Shown: positions 1 to 13,900 of the stretch, in pieces
Position numbering within the stretch: the stretch's first letter is position 1
How the letters are laid out: every line of letters starts with the position of its first letter
Source: Membranipora membranacea
Taxonomy: Eukaryota > Bryozoa > Gymnolaemata > Cheilostomatida > Membraniporidae
Reading direction: 5' to 3'
Length of the DNA: 64,000 nucleotides
Assembly (NCBI GenBank): GCA_914767715.1
Contig: OU612068.1
Location: forward strand, 22,756,001-22,820,000
Program-made: the position numbers and the translations under genes
The notes under the pieces: model-generated
Databases searched by the model: none
Told to the model about the DNA's origin: nothing
What the model saw: the letters and a program-made list of their open reading frames with translations, nothing else

Positions 1-414
1 CACAAGGAATTAAATTCGTTCATCGCTTATGCAAACGGGTACATCCTCTATTATTGAAGGTGCCTCCGTGGAAAGGCTTCCTAGTTTGATTTGATATATG
101 AAAACTTTGGAAGTTTTTGGTTGTGAATAGTTATTTGTTTATTGTGAGTCAAATCTAGTTGATCCACTCTGTCTTAGTGGAGAAAATAAACCTCCACTCT
201 CCAACTACACCCCCCACCCCTCCAAATTTATTTGTTCGGATGCGAGACAACAATAATGTCAATCAGAAAAATAAGGTAGTAGGTAGATTCAAAAGAAAAG
301 ATAACAAATCACAAAGATACCCAACTTCCTATAGATTAAATCCGACAACTTATTATCATTCTGAGTATTAGTTTTCTTATGACTGATTTATTGAACTATT
401 GAACATTGTTTCAG

Positions 415-564
415 GGTGCTGTGATGTTGCTATACATAGCTGTGATGCAAGCCAGAGGACAATGGCCATTAAAGATGCCAGAAACAGACAAGGATCAACC
501 AACTACTGAAGAGAAAGAGTCACTAAATGGTTCTGCCAGTCAATACGGCAGCGTAAACACCTGA
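415..564 (+). CDS. Terminal exon of an unidentified membrane protein (3' partial gene)
   Basis: A pyrimidine-rich tract ending in TTTCAG at 414 is followed by an open frame of 49 codons closed by TGA at 562-564. The first residues (GAVMLLYIAVMQARG) are hydrophobic and look like the end of a last transmembrane segment. A polar cytoplasmic-type tail follows, rich in Glu, Asp, Ser and Thr and ending YGSVNT. The rest of the gene lies upstream of the window, and no earlier exon can be supported in bases 1-400. The shape suits the C-terminus of a multi-pass transporter or receptor, but 49 residues do not let me name a family. Its extent as one exon is fairly secure; its function is unknown. Confidence 0.5.
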   Translation, partial: GAVMLLYIAVMQARGQWPLKMPETDKDQPTTEEKESLNGSASQYGSVNT

Positions 565-2083
565 GGTACAGATTGGTGAAAATATTTAGGATGTTAGCAT
601 AAGCTCATTAAAACCTTTATTACTGAGCCCTGTTATAGTTTGGCGAGACTACTCTGGTCTGACTTTTGTAGCAATGTCTAGAAACTTAGTCACTGCCATA
701 TAGAGTAGAGCCAGTTTCCTATCATTCAATGCGAAAGACTTTATGACTCTGTCGTCGGTTTGCAAGCTTTTGTTTTTAACATCAGCCTTCGTCCTAGTGC
801 CAAATTCAGGAACACTTTTTTCTATTACTTTGGCCAATGTTTTGCAATTAAGACTGATTCCAACATATCTCTCTATAATGATTCATCATCAAACTATCTT
901 TGTCCTCAAATTTTTTGTTGATTTTATTAATTCTATTTTCTGTGAAGCCATTACTTATGCAGGTATTTTCCATGACTCTAATCAATTGATTAGCTAGCTG
1001 GAATTGGGAGATTTTTGTGACGCCACTCTTGATTACGCATCACAAACATTGTTTGCAAATCTTTGTAAATTTAGACAAAGCCATGATGATCAACAATTAT
1101 CCCTCCCCAGTGCTCACTCATTTCCAATGTGCCAACCTCTCAATTTGTGTTATTCAATGTCTGAAGTTACTATAATAATATATCTCACAGTTTTATTTTC
1201 TCATTGAATTATAAGTTTTGAAAGAGGGAAAACAGAAATAAAATATGAGCTGTTGAAATTGGCAAATTTTGTAGTCTTCTCATAAGTATCCATTGTGATT
1301 GCTGAAGTGATGCATTGACCATTAACTTTTTTGCATGACTTGATCCAACTGATGACGACGGGAAGTTTTACTCTTTCATTTCCAGTTCTGATTAACATAT
1401 ATATCAATGTTCATGGTGCACCATCAATAACATCATGAAAAACATTAGTAATAATGCATTGTTGCTGACAATAAAAGTATATATAATATATATATATATA
1501 TATATATCAATTCTACTCGACAGGATCTCGCATATCAAAAATATGCTTAATTCTCATTCTGCAAACTTTTATATTGTTGCGAATTTTTCAAAAATCATAA
1601 CTCACTACCAGTTTAACACTTGAAAGCACGCACAGCTTTTGGACAAGTCGCCTCATTTTTGTCCTTTTGTGATTTTCACCTTGTGGGGTATCCATAACAT
1701 TGATGAGTACTCAAAAAATAACAGCTATGGTACTGGTTGTAATATGACTCCTTGTTGGCTATCCCATAATGCAATTTTCTGGAATTCCCAGGGAGATCAG
1801 ACCAACAAATGATATAGACAAGATTTTTCTGGGAATTCCAGCTTATGTATGCATTGTTACAATGCTGAGCTTCATTTAATTTTGGTCATCCATCATCACT
1901 TCTGGCTGACCATTGCATTTTCCCCTGCTAACAAATGGCCAATGTTAGTCATGTTAAACTGTATTCCACAAAAATAAAAAATAAATAAAATAAAAAAATG
2001 TGTATAATAATGCAAACTATATTTTTATTACTTCCATAACAATCAAATACAAATTTGTTTTCAGACATCTGGCGTCATGATGT
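565..2083. other. Intergenic, no gene seen
   Basis: Short open frames here lack exon-like flanks or family resemblance. The stretch holds an AT dinucleotide run near 1482-1508. It also holds an inverted repeat at about 1780-1835, in which TCTGGAATTCCCAG is mirrored by CTGGGAATTCCAG; this resembles a motif seen elsewhere in the window (see findings). A TTTATT at 2024-2029 could serve as the AATAAA polyadenylation signal of the minus-strand gene that ends at 2087. Confidence 0.5.
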
Positions 2084-2086
2084 TTG

Positions 2087-2945
2087 TCATAGTCTATCCC
2101 TGATATTTTTTTGCAAACAGCAATAGTCTATTCCAGGACATAGCTCTCCACCAAGGACGGGTACATCTTCGTCTATATTACAGATAGGCCTGCAGTGCCC
2201 AACTTTGAATGTGTAATGACTGCGAGACCATCCTGTACAGGGACCATCTAAAATGGAGGCACAGATGATAGGGGATATCAATATATATGATAAAATCACA
2301 TTCAGCGTTTGCCTTGTTTGGCAATGGATGGCTGCCGCATATGCCTTGCCTTGAAAAGCTATGATCATTAAGTTTTGAAGGGAATCAGGGTCTTGGTTCA
2401 CTATACTAAATCTTGTAGAGCAGGCGAAACTTCCGATTATCTGATGGCCAACTCATGTTCATAACAATCATACTTTTATCATATATTTCCACAGGATGCA
2501 CACCTTTCTGAAGGGTCACACCCAAAAATATTGCCAGAACATGGTTGGGCCCTCCATCTTGTTGTACAAGGCTTAAAATTTTCTTCAAATCGACAGAAGG
2601 AAAAAAAATCTTTTCTACTGTTAACCGGTTGCCTAATGCCTTCCTGATATTTTTTATTCCATTTTCATCAGTACTAGACTCACTTGAATCCCAATCTGTA
2701 AGCTTCTGGGTCACATTGGCACGGTTGACTAGATCTATCCCATAAACAGACACCAATGTGGCAAAAATGTAGAGAGGAACAGCTTTTCCAGCGTAAGTAC
2801 TCAGCGGTTGAGTTGCCACTCTTTTCTTCCTCTTATTATCAGCGGTTATTAGTACCAGTGACATGATCACACAACAGGCAACGAACAGAATCCTTGTAAG
2901 AGAAAAATTGTCAAGAATTGAACATTTTTCCCAACATAAATACAT
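2087..2945 (-). CDS. Big defensin-like antimicrobial peptide precursor (two exons)
   Basis: Exons are 2945-2684 and 2247-2087 on the minus strand. The donor reads A|GTGAGT and the acceptor TTTTAG, both in phase 1, giving 140 residues. Residues 18-35 form a signal-type hydrophobic core, followed by a basic RKKR at 39-42 that would suit a furin-type convertase. Residues 46-73 are a hydrophobic stretch containing YAGKAVPLYIFATLVSVYG, like the hydrophobic N-terminal domain of big defensins. Exon 2 carries six cysteines at residues 91, 106, 110, 124, 130 and 131. The pattern C-x14-C-x3-C-x13-C-x5-CC matches big and beta-defensin order; known big defensins usually have a shorter first loop (about 6). 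Big defensins are secreted antimicrobial peptides known from molluscs, horseshoe crabs and amphioxus. Predicted mature length is about 98 residues, close to the family's 80-95. The start codon could lie further upstream. The assignment rests on architecture and motif, not a database search. Confidence 0.72.
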
Positions 2946-4969
2946 GTAATAGGTACACCTAGTGTTTGACAGGGGTGATTAACCGGGCAGTGATTCTCTT
3001 TACATCGACTTTTACCTTATATATTTATACATTTTTGTTGCATCAACCATCATCTGAAGATGTTCTCCCTGATGTGCAAAACAAATAAAATAAAACATTC
3101 GAAATAAAACTCAAGGAAATAAAACTTAATTCAATGAAAACAAATGGTTTGACAACACAAATTTGAATGTATGTACGGTTGTCGATGAACGAAGATGTTG
3201 AGGAAGATTGTTAAAAGCAGTAGTTTTTGGAGGGAATGTGCCACAACTGGTTTCCGCAAAAAACGCATTCAGATAAATTTGACAGTTTGCGTCAATTATT
3301 TTGTTAAAATTGACAAAATTTCAACACACTTACTTTGCAGTCTTCATCTCATTAGCGGGAGCCTTTCACTGTCCTTCTGCCGTCAAATCAACTACTATCT
3401 GACATAAATTCGCTGAGATAACACAAATATGTTATGAATGTCTCAATGCTAAGTCTGAATCTGATTGGGAAAGGCAAGATGGTGAGCTCACTTTTCCTCA
3501 TGACAAGAGGAAGTCACACGTAAGAAAGTTCATAAGGTGACGACCAGGTGTAGCCATCATTATCATGTTAAATTTAAACTTGAATGAATAATCATCAATG
3601 AGAATATCACCGTTGTTTAGATTTTATTTGATGTAATTGTTGTATCTCTTTTCTTATCATTAATAAAGCTCTAATCTTAAACTAAATAGACCCCTTGCTG
3701 AGTTTAAAAGTTTGTGGGGGGTTGGTAGCCAGGTATTGTTCTTTCATACTTTCATATTCATTCGCAATCATTATTGTGAGGCTTTTATTATCGGTGAGTT
3801 TGGGTTGTCCTATATTCCTACCTGTATTAATAGAAAAGAAAGACTTCATTGTACCAGAGTTGTGTGCTCCTAACACACTGAAGGACAACTCTAAAGTTTG
3901 ATTTTTTCCACTCTCTAACCAGCATTTCAACTGTTGTAATTCTTTGTCAAACAGCTGCATACTGCCTCATTACTATATCTTCAAACAGCCTGCTCAATGA
4001 ACTCCCTCTTCATTGGCCTGCTCTTACCACAGGACTTCCTCAAGAAACAAAAAAAATGGAAACCCCTTCAGTTTTACTTGTGTAATTTTTGTTGGTCGCT
4101 TAACCAAATTGATACTATTCCTTTATTTCCATAATTTTATTATTGATCTCAAAATGTTATAAAACATATGATGGCTGGGTACTGAAGTCAGCTTATACAC
4201 TCCTTGTGACCTCGCTAAGACTGATGTACGTTTATACTTGAATGTTTAGGTGGTTCAAAATTCAAGCACACAAAACCCTAAAAATCCAAATCTATATTTA
4301 GCTTTCTTACCAACTTATCTGTTTAGTACAGGCATCTCACTATAATTCATGGCTTACACTATGTGCCTGAATGCTGCCGCATCAGAGCAGATATTGATGG
4401 GTGGTTTTACATCGGGCTTTTCAATACAAATTGCCAATAATTAATGTTTTACATGCTGACTGATGGATACCAAAAACACTTATCACCTATTGCATATTCT
4501 GACATTTCTCCCAGATTAATCTCTCATCTTATGAGTATATCAACGGGCAGCATGATCTATGCTCCTTATTTATACTGCTGTTCCGTTTATATGGAATGCG
4601 ATACAACACAAATAAACGAATAGAAATTGCTGTTAGTTTGTTAAATAAACGGTTTACGTCTCAGCATTAATACAATCATTATTATGATAGAAATCTGATT
4701 TGGCCAATCAGTGGGGTTTAACAAGTAGGTGTGGCTTGTCCACTAATAGAGGGGCGCGTGTATTCTAACATGTAAATGGGGAAAATGAGAAATGAAGTAA
4801 GAAGTGAGGAGGTTGGATCAGATTCTGACAGATATGTGTTTGTAATTCATTAGTCTTGATTTCTAACATCTTCGTCAATCTGCAAAAAATTGAAGAGCAT
4901 AGCTGCAGTCTCGCTGCCGTACAATGATAGACAAGAATGGACTAGCAGATAAAACTTAAACCTTGTAAA
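2946..4969. other. Intergenic between the defensin-like gene and RECK
   Basis: This is the shared upstream region of two divergently transcribed genes. No convincing exon was found. A 92-codon open frame at 3960-3682 on the minus strand has ordinary composition but no recognisable domain, signal or splice context, so it is not called. No TATA box or other promoter element could be assigned with confidence. Confidence 0.4.
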
Positions 4970-7900
4970 ATGCGTGGTAACGAGGCTCGAGGTCTCTGGA
5001 TTAAAATTGCTGCGGTACTGTGCATTCAACTTCATCTTCTTCAACTTGGTAAGTGGCGGATCCTTAGAAGAACCCTACTAGCAAAACTTGTATGTGTGTG
5101 GACTCGATTGGCCGCCAACTTTCCACAATTGTTGATAACATTTCCTCAAACGCAGCAGCACAGTAAATTTCCAATTCTATAATTGGCAGAAATTAGTGAG
5201 GCATTGAAAATACATCTCACATTATCTTAAATACATGGCTTGGAGATTGGCAGTGCAATATGAGAGTAAAATTGACAGCTGTTCAATTTTCATAACAGTT
5301 ATAAATGCATCATACTGATTGAGGAATTCGATGTTCGTCATTGATAAAAGGTCAAGAATTGTATTTCAAATGTGTAGGATTATCAACAATACAACTAAAA
5401 GTGTGCATCGATGAACAAGGGTGGGCTGCTATGCGGAAAGGGTTGAATCGGCTTTTATAAAGAGAACACCACTTTTTCTTACTATAACTATTAGGCGCTG
5501 GAATGGTTGCATAATAATTTCCAAATATTTTATATATGTTATAGTTGATGCGGGTAAGCTGGAATGTTGCAGACACATACCAAACAAATCTAAATATACC
5601 CCATGTAAAGACTCATGTGATCAGGTAAGAGTTGAACACTTTGTAAAGCACATACATGCCCTCCGCCTCCCTCCCCTCCTCTCCCTCCCCGCCTCTCATC
5701 CCTCACCTTCTCCCCCTCTGCTAAGTAGAGGGTGACCAATGTGATCATTATTTCAAACTAGGGGTGGGAGTGTTGGCATATGTGACAATGGTGCTCATGC
5801 TATGTACCAGATTCCCTAAAATTTTGGGAAAAATCTTTTCCTACAGATAGCTATTTTTTTTATAAAATGTCTTTTGATTAACCTACTCTAAAATATAAAT
5901 TTTAATCAATCACTGTTATCAACTATCTAAACGATAACCTTGTGATGCAGCCCATGTTTCTCACTTTATTGTCGCTCTAGTGACCAAGGCTGAACAGGCC
6001 ATGTTACAGGCGGTACTTTTGTCTAATTTTGTTATTTGTATATATACATTATTGGACCTAAGCCAACTAACTGATATGTACTGATTTCGGCAACTTTATC
6101 ATATTTCCCACATGATACTGTACAGATAACCAGTTCGTAATGTTGTTCTTGGATTTTTTCTCTCCATAAGGCCCTGACCAAGACCCTAAACACTTGTTAT
6201 GACAGATAAAAACGTCTGTAACTGGTTCTGCAAGCCGCAATCTTACAACCCAGATTTTACAGAATTTCTCACCATTCTTGAAATGCAAAGATATCACATC
6301 ATGATATTAGCAAACTTGTGGTTACTTTGGCAAATAGATGCAAGTGCTTCAAACTTATTCAGTGATACTTTATTGCTCTACATCAGGGCTCTTTTGTTTT
6401 TACAGTTTGTTGACAGTAATTTATCATTGATATATTGGCCCCTCAACATTGACACAGCACTCATGTAAATTTGTAGTGAATCATCAACAAGAGTAAGTTT
6501 AATACAGAGTTTATAGATAATCTGCAGTATTTGGTTAATATACGACAGCCTACAACCACTACAGAAATATGTGTGCACTTGAAAGATAAAGATTTCCAAA
6601 TTTTAAAACAGCTAAATAGTGTCGGAATCTAACAAGCAGATTACCTTATCATAATGTCAACTAATACGATCAGCAATAAAGATAGCGATGTTGTCTTGGT
6701 GGTTAGATGGATGACAATTTCATGTTAGTGATTGGGCAACATTGTAGAGTTCCTTTGTCTTAACTTCCATATTACCAGTAATAAAATCGAAACATTGGGA
6801 TCTAAATATGAAGATTTGAAGAAAAATTCAAACTCCGACTTCTGGTTGTAGTATAAGTTACCCATGAGTTTTATAATTTGAATATTGCGGTTGGCATGGA
6901 AACTATTTTATCATTAATCAGTTGTAATTACTTTGATAAATAGATAATTGTGGTTTTCTAAATTAAGATGAATCTTTGCAAAGGTAATTATTAAAATCAG
7001 CGCCTGGCTTTGATCTTCCAGCCATGCAAATTAATCATCATTGGTGAAGACAATGTTGGATAGTTGGAGTTTACACCAGACTTCTAAATTCCAGGAAGTC
7101 TCATTGTTCTAATTCTACTTGTAACATTCTTAAAAAAATATTTAAGGTTGCCTTAGCCACAAATGAGTGCGAAGCCTGGCAAGGGAAAGTTAAAGCTGGA
7201 CAGTTATACAAGAAGTAGAATTATAGATAATAATCCTGGGTGGTCTGACAGGATTAAGATTTTAAACACTGTCGGTAGTAATGACTCATCATCTCTATAT
7301 CTTCTATGAATGTTGGACTAACTAATTGACATAATCTTGCAGACTTGAAGGGCGACTCAGTAATTACGACATGATATAATATGATACAGGTAGATGACTA
7401 GATATGTTTAGGATGATATTAGCAGCACTAATCTGCGATATTGAAAACATAACTGTCAGATATCATATATCCTAATTGTACAGTGCACAAAAATGTCATG
7501 AAAATGTTACGATGGGTGTCGAACATATCACTGGATTAGGGTATTGAGGCAGTCTTAGCTCTCCAACTGTCACCCAAGATGACCTTGAAGCGCCCCTCCC
7601 CCAAACTTCTCGCTCATGGAGGTAGAAGAGGGTGGCCTTATATTTTCAGTCTGAGTAATGAAAGAGCAGTGAAACTTTCACTGAACAACAGCGTCATGCC
7701 AAAGACATGAAGTTAGCGATGCCAGAATTAATCTTGTGTAGATCATCATAGGTAGCTTCTAAATTAACCATATCTGGTGTCGTTAGCCCCGGTGGTCCTA
7801 TTATCCCTTTGCTGTCTCACTAAATGTTGTGAAATGCCAACCAGATGTTATAAAAACAAAATAACACAGACTAGCTCTTAACACGCTGCCTAAGCTTATA

Positions 7901-10900
7901 GGTGGGATCATCTGAGATTTTGCTGCTTTCGATAAATTCATCCAGATGTTATGAGTTTAAATTTTCATCACAGTAGGTTATATTTTTATATAATTGTATT
8001 TAATTGAACCCCCTGGCTATGTTTTTGAGATATTGAAAGCGACTTGAGCTGCATATTACAATAAATGAATGCAATATCAAGCTGAGATAAAAAGTGGAAA
8101 ACACTTTGGCATGCAGTTTTTTCGTATAGGGTTATATCCCATAACCTTCAGCGATGTTTTTCATCAAAAGGTCTGATACGGGTAACCTTCTAGCTGTTAG
8201 CAGTTTTTTCAAATTTTCAGACCGGATTTTGTCACAAAAATAATTTGCTCCCGATTTTTTCTGTACTAGTTTTTATCATCATTTTTGAGTTTTTTTAAGT
8301 GAGTAGCACCCATTTGAATGCTGCAGTAGGCCCAATACCAAATCCCTTTACTCTGCCTGCGGAATGAAATCAAACAATACAAGGGGAGTTAACAACTTAG
8401 TGAATTATGTTAAGTGACAGATAATTAGTGCATGATTAAACAATGGCACTGTTTTCATTTTTGCTCAATGGCCATCAATGCCATTACACACGTCCCATAC
8501 AAAAGGCTGAATGACTTGGGTCTTTTTTTGTGAGCGAGTTTGGATAACAATTAACAGTCTGGTATATACAAATAATGAACTGTTAAAGAGGTAAAAGTGT
8601 GGGAAAATCACAATCGATCGATAATCGGGCTGCCAATCGCCACTCAGTGTCAACTCTACTTGTCTATCAAAACGTCGTACCTCAACTTTTCCTCTGCTTT
8701 TTACATATTGAGTTTTTTGGCCATGTAAACAAACAGTTGTTTTGATATGAGAACTGTGTGTGTTTAATATACAAACAAGAACAAATGATACAGTCATGAT
8801 GGACTTCCAAAGCGTCTTACTCTGACTGGAGAACCGCTCAGCTTCCTACACTGCATGTATTTTATTGTATTATATTGTATATTGTATTGCATTATATGTT
8901 ACATTTTCTGTTTTTTTAGGCTTGGATGAGTAGCGGACCTTTACAGCAAGTAGAAATATTCTCGTCAGCTTACCGACACTGTCCAGTAGAAAACTTGGTA
9001 TGTATAGCTGGACTAGCCAGGGAGAGTGAGAGAGTATTCGGTATTTGATTACTCAATACCTTGACATTCATAAGGGTTATCGCATTGAGTTCCACAGACA
9101 GTGAAATGTCTATAGTGGTACCAGTATTGTTATATCTCAGCAACCTAACATCAGCTTGTGTAGCTTCTATAATTGAGGAACTTTTTTTCTACTCTGAATA
9201 CTATTCTCATTCACAACTGGTGTCTCACTAATTTATGCAATTTGATATATACCGCCAAAGACAAACTAAGATTAAAAATTATGTAATGATTTTATTAAGG
9301 AAATTCCAATGGAAATTTGCATAAAATTCATGAGAAAGAACGGAGATGATTGCTGTACTTTCTCTTGTATTCTTTAATTTCTAATAACTACAGTAATTAG
9401 AAGTTTATAATTAGAAATTTATAATTACTGCTTGTTTCTGTGTAATGTTAAAGAACTGCTGACTCAACATTCATAACGATAATTACCCGATTCTTAAAAT
9501 AACTCGGTATTTGCTTGATTGTTTATATGATATATTGCTGTGTTGTGCTTTAATATTGTGATATTTTTTTCTTTGACAGCTGGATTTTTGGGAATGTGTT
9601 GGAAATAATTACCAAGGTAGGTACCTGCAGATATCTGTCACACACCAAGACAGCATATTTCATTGAATATGGTCACTGATATGTGGTCAATACCCACCAC
9701 AACCATCCTAGTCATTCAGATTCGGATGTAATTTTGATCTGACAGATTTAGACATGTTATTGGTATTCTGGCTTAGCCGTGGAAATTGGCGTGAGAGTTT
9801 TGCTAACCTGTCATGTTACTCACAGCATCGAGCATATTTCTAGGTGTCTATTCCCCCTCAACTTTCTCTTAACTGGAGATTAAAATTTCACACCTTTCAC
9901 TCCGATCTGTGAAAACAGCTATTGTGTAATATTGTTGGACAAGCAGCTGTATTTAACTTTATCAAGTGAAAAGTCAAACCCCTCTTTATCCAGTGATTAT
10001 AATGAGTAGCCCTGGGGGTATGCCTCTTACAAATACCCAATAATGTCTTATGCCAACAATATGTATGAAATGCTGCGAGGCTGTATTCTGGTAGAAGTTG
10101 ACACAGGGTTATAACGCAAATATCCGTCTGATTGTCTGATGGTTAGAGGAGGAAACCTTACTTCCTTGCTCATTTCCATTGCCAACTTAAGCAAAGGTTA
10201 AGCAAGCACGGCGAAATCGATGGTGGCCTCAAAGTTACCGATGTTTGTCTGACCTGCTTTGGCTAATATTGAATTGTCTGGACTGTCTGGAAGATCTTCT
10301 GACCTTCTTGCCTATCTCAGAAATTCTTGAAATATTGAGCCATGCAGTAGAGGTGCAAATTTTTAGTCAAAGCGACCACCCGGGTGTATTTGTTTTGCTG
10401 TGACTCACTTCAGTTTGTGTGTTGGTTAGATATTACAGCATATTCTATAGCAGTTTAATGAGGTGATTTTATACAAATAAACATTTCACTATAACCGTAA
10501 CCAGAGTTTAAAGAGTTTTTTGTTTTATTTTAGTATTAACAGATATAGAGATATGGGAGGGCCGAGCCTGCTGTGAGTTAGCTTACTCCTCTGAATGTAA
10601 AGTCGCCTGCCAATCCGTAAGTGTAACACAGTATAGGATCATAGCTGCTCCACTTATGCGGATTTTAAACAGCTTTGAGAAAGTATGTCAAAGACATTCC
10701 CAGAATGCAATTTTCACCTGGAATTACCAGGAAGACAAGTCAAAGTAATAGGCGTTGGAACGTTTTCTACAGTTTATTTTTGGTCTATTCTTCAAATATT
10801 CTGATTTATTCTCTTATAGGCAAGTATAGAAGCACTGCATGCATGCTTACCGTAAACCGTGCTGCCAGGAGCCACATTTAAATGCCCATTTATGATACTG

Positions 10901-13900
10901 GTGGTCTCATTTAAATTTCCAGGCCTTTGACATACTATTCTGGAAACTAAAGAGAGTTATCATTGCTGATTACACCAATCTTTGACATTGCAGGCTACAG
11001 GAATATCCAGTCTGGATTCAAGCTGCAATGCTGCGGAGGAGACGCTTCTCTATTCCTGCGCCAGAAAGCAGAGAGGTAAACATGCTCATCTCCTTTGTCT
11101 CACTATACACTAAAGGGCACTCTCTAGTGGTGGGCCGCTGATTTGTTTCCTCTTGCGCTGCAGTTCGGTAGGAACGAATCATTAATCAATGTAATATACT
11201 TCCATCTATCAGAATAAAATAATTTAAATGATTAAGCCCTTATTTTAGCAGACTCAATGTCTATGCGTAACAAATATGTTTTCATCATCCGTTTTCTCTT
11301 TGACCTTGAGATTTACTAAAAGACCTTCGCTAGTGCATCCTCATTTTTCAAAGTTTGGTTTATCAGGAAAATTGTTAGAGCAGTGAATATTGTTTTAAAT
11401 AGAGGCTCTTACCGATTTTTCCTCTCGTTAATTCCTCTGGATACTGATTCAGGGATGGCGAGGGCCTACATTTATGTAATGTGTCAATGTTTTCACTCTT
11501 CAATGAGTGAGGGTATCCTTTCAAGTGGGTGTGAAATCCTAGTCATGTTTTGTAAGACTCGCTGCATATCCATTCCTCTCATGTTAAGCAATCTTAAACA
11601 TCGAAACCCTCCAAGTGTCTGATGAACTTGATGTCAGCGTTATGTACTCAATGTCCCAGTTCAACGATTGACCACCAGAAAGATGAAAGCTCCGGCGTGC
11701 TGCCAAAGTCCAAAGATATAGTGGCATCAAAAAGGACAGCAGCATAGATTTGTTTCAATGATGAATAGGGGATGAGCAATTATTGGATTACTGGTTAACT
11801 TGACCAATTTTTGCACCAAATCTTTTCGCATCAGACCACTACCTTTGCCTGTCTTGAGGAATATGGCCAATTATTCCTATATTATTAGTACCAAATGACT
11901 TGGAAGAGACATACTTTATTGATTGACTTTTTGGTGAATTGGGAACTGGCAGAATCGATGTCAATTGCACTTGCAACTTTTAAGCAAAAGTGGTGTAGGA
12001 ACATGTACAGCTCATAGGAAATGCCCCACGCTAGCAGTACATCGAAGCTTTTGCCCTGTGTGTAAAACCTATTAAAATAGGAATTAAATTTTATGAATGA
12101 AGCTCAGCTTAGCTTATCTCACCAGGCACAATGGCTAATGAAATTTCAGAGTTAAATCTGTTAAGAATTGGTGTGAAAAGTGAAATTTGTAGTGGTATGC
12201 ACTGTGTAAACAGTACAAGGCTCATCCTGCGCTCCTAGGGATAAATCTGTGTACACAAAATCTACTAACCTGTTTCGTACAAGTATGAGGTATAAGACGA
12301 TTCTTGGTTCAAATACTAACTTCACACTACTATGAGTTGAGTTTCAATGCAAGATTAGAAATGCTAGCACAGCACAGAAAAGTGTCGAGAAACCATATTA
12401 GGATATATTTGGACCTGGAAAAGGCAAAACTGAATTTTTACAGACAAATTGTAACTATATAAATATACCAGCTTTTGTAGATTCACTCAAGATGGGCAAA
12501 TATGTTAACTTTTCTATTGTATATTTTGTATCATCATATCTGGAGGTTTAAAATCTGACAGCTGCTAAAAGTACATGCGGCAGAGATTTTTAAACTTTGG
12601 GTGATAAAGTTACAACCTGCCAAAACTTCAGCCTATTTATAAACCTGTAACCATTGATTATTCTCCCTATTTCAGGTAGTGCTGCCTGCTGTCACAATGT
12701 TTACTCGACGCAATGTAAGGCGGCGTGTCGTGCCATGTTTACCACCGATAGCCCGTCTAATCCTTCCTTAATCGACAATCTGCAGACTATGTGTACTTCT
12801 ACTGACTCGTATGTTAACCAATGTGTCAGAAACTGGACTCAACAAATCGAACAGACGACTCCTACTGTAGCTCAAGGTTCGTAATAAAAAAACACTATGT
12901 TAAAATCTTCAAACCATTTAATTAAAGGTTACATCACTTGCTTGATCTTTTTTTGGGAGGGAGAACTGTGTTTGACTGGACACCTGAGCTATGCAGCTAG
13001 ATTTTGATCAAGAGCAAAAATAAAAACTGCCACTCATAATTTATTGATCACTATACAAACACACAGTGTGCTTAGCTAAACAAACTACTGCACAGTCAGT
13101 AAACAAGGAGTTGTCTTAATGAACTGTCCCACTTTGATGGCTTGTAGCAGGACAAACAGACAAAATTTTGTCACAATATGATACAAGGCTAATTGGAAAG
13201 CTAATATTGGTTTTTAGGAATTGGAGTATGCTTTCATTTCGTTGTTTGCCAGGCCGTGCGCAGCTCTTATGTTCGATTGCAAAACGGGAAATTTAAATTT
13301 GCCATGCTTAGTGTATATTGTGTAATAGGATTTAATGCCATTAAAACTTGTTGAGGCTGCCTATTGCAGACAGAGAGGCAATTAATGTTGACTCTTATTC
13401 GAAGTGATATTGACTGGAAAAGTAATTAAACAGAGAGGCTGAATTTAGCCCTTGGCACATAGATCGCTCATTCCCGCTAAGGATCTCAAGTACGCTGAAT
13501 CAGCTCAATACCAGAATCAAACCTAAATCTGTTTAAAGGCCTGAATGTTTCAAAATTTGTAGGCCTGATTATCTTTTGATTGTCTATAAGCGAAGACAAA
13601 TCATAAATATTTGATTCAATAATGTGTTGTAGCCTCCCTGCTGTAGCTATGGGAAAATACTGGACATCACATTGGTCAGTACTGTACAACAATTTGTGGC
13701 GGATGATAAGAGAAACGTCATCCAGCTCTGGGTAGCTCAGGCTCAAGATGTTTAAGCTCCCAAAATTCTTGCCCTAGTATAATCATTGTTTGAGTTGGAA
13801 AGTTAAAAACAATGCTTTCAGAGATTGCACAGTTTGTTGATGATTAAAAATAGTACATGTTTTCTTATCGACAGGTTTGAAATGCTGTGACCAGGGATCG

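Noticed and set aside
3682-3960. 92-codon minus-strand open frame
   Set aside because: Reasonable composition but no domain, signal, or splice sites; too short to call without transcript support.
8465-8797. 110-codon minus-strand open frame in RECK intron 2
   Set aside because: The hydrophobic start is weak as a signal peptide and no family is recognised.
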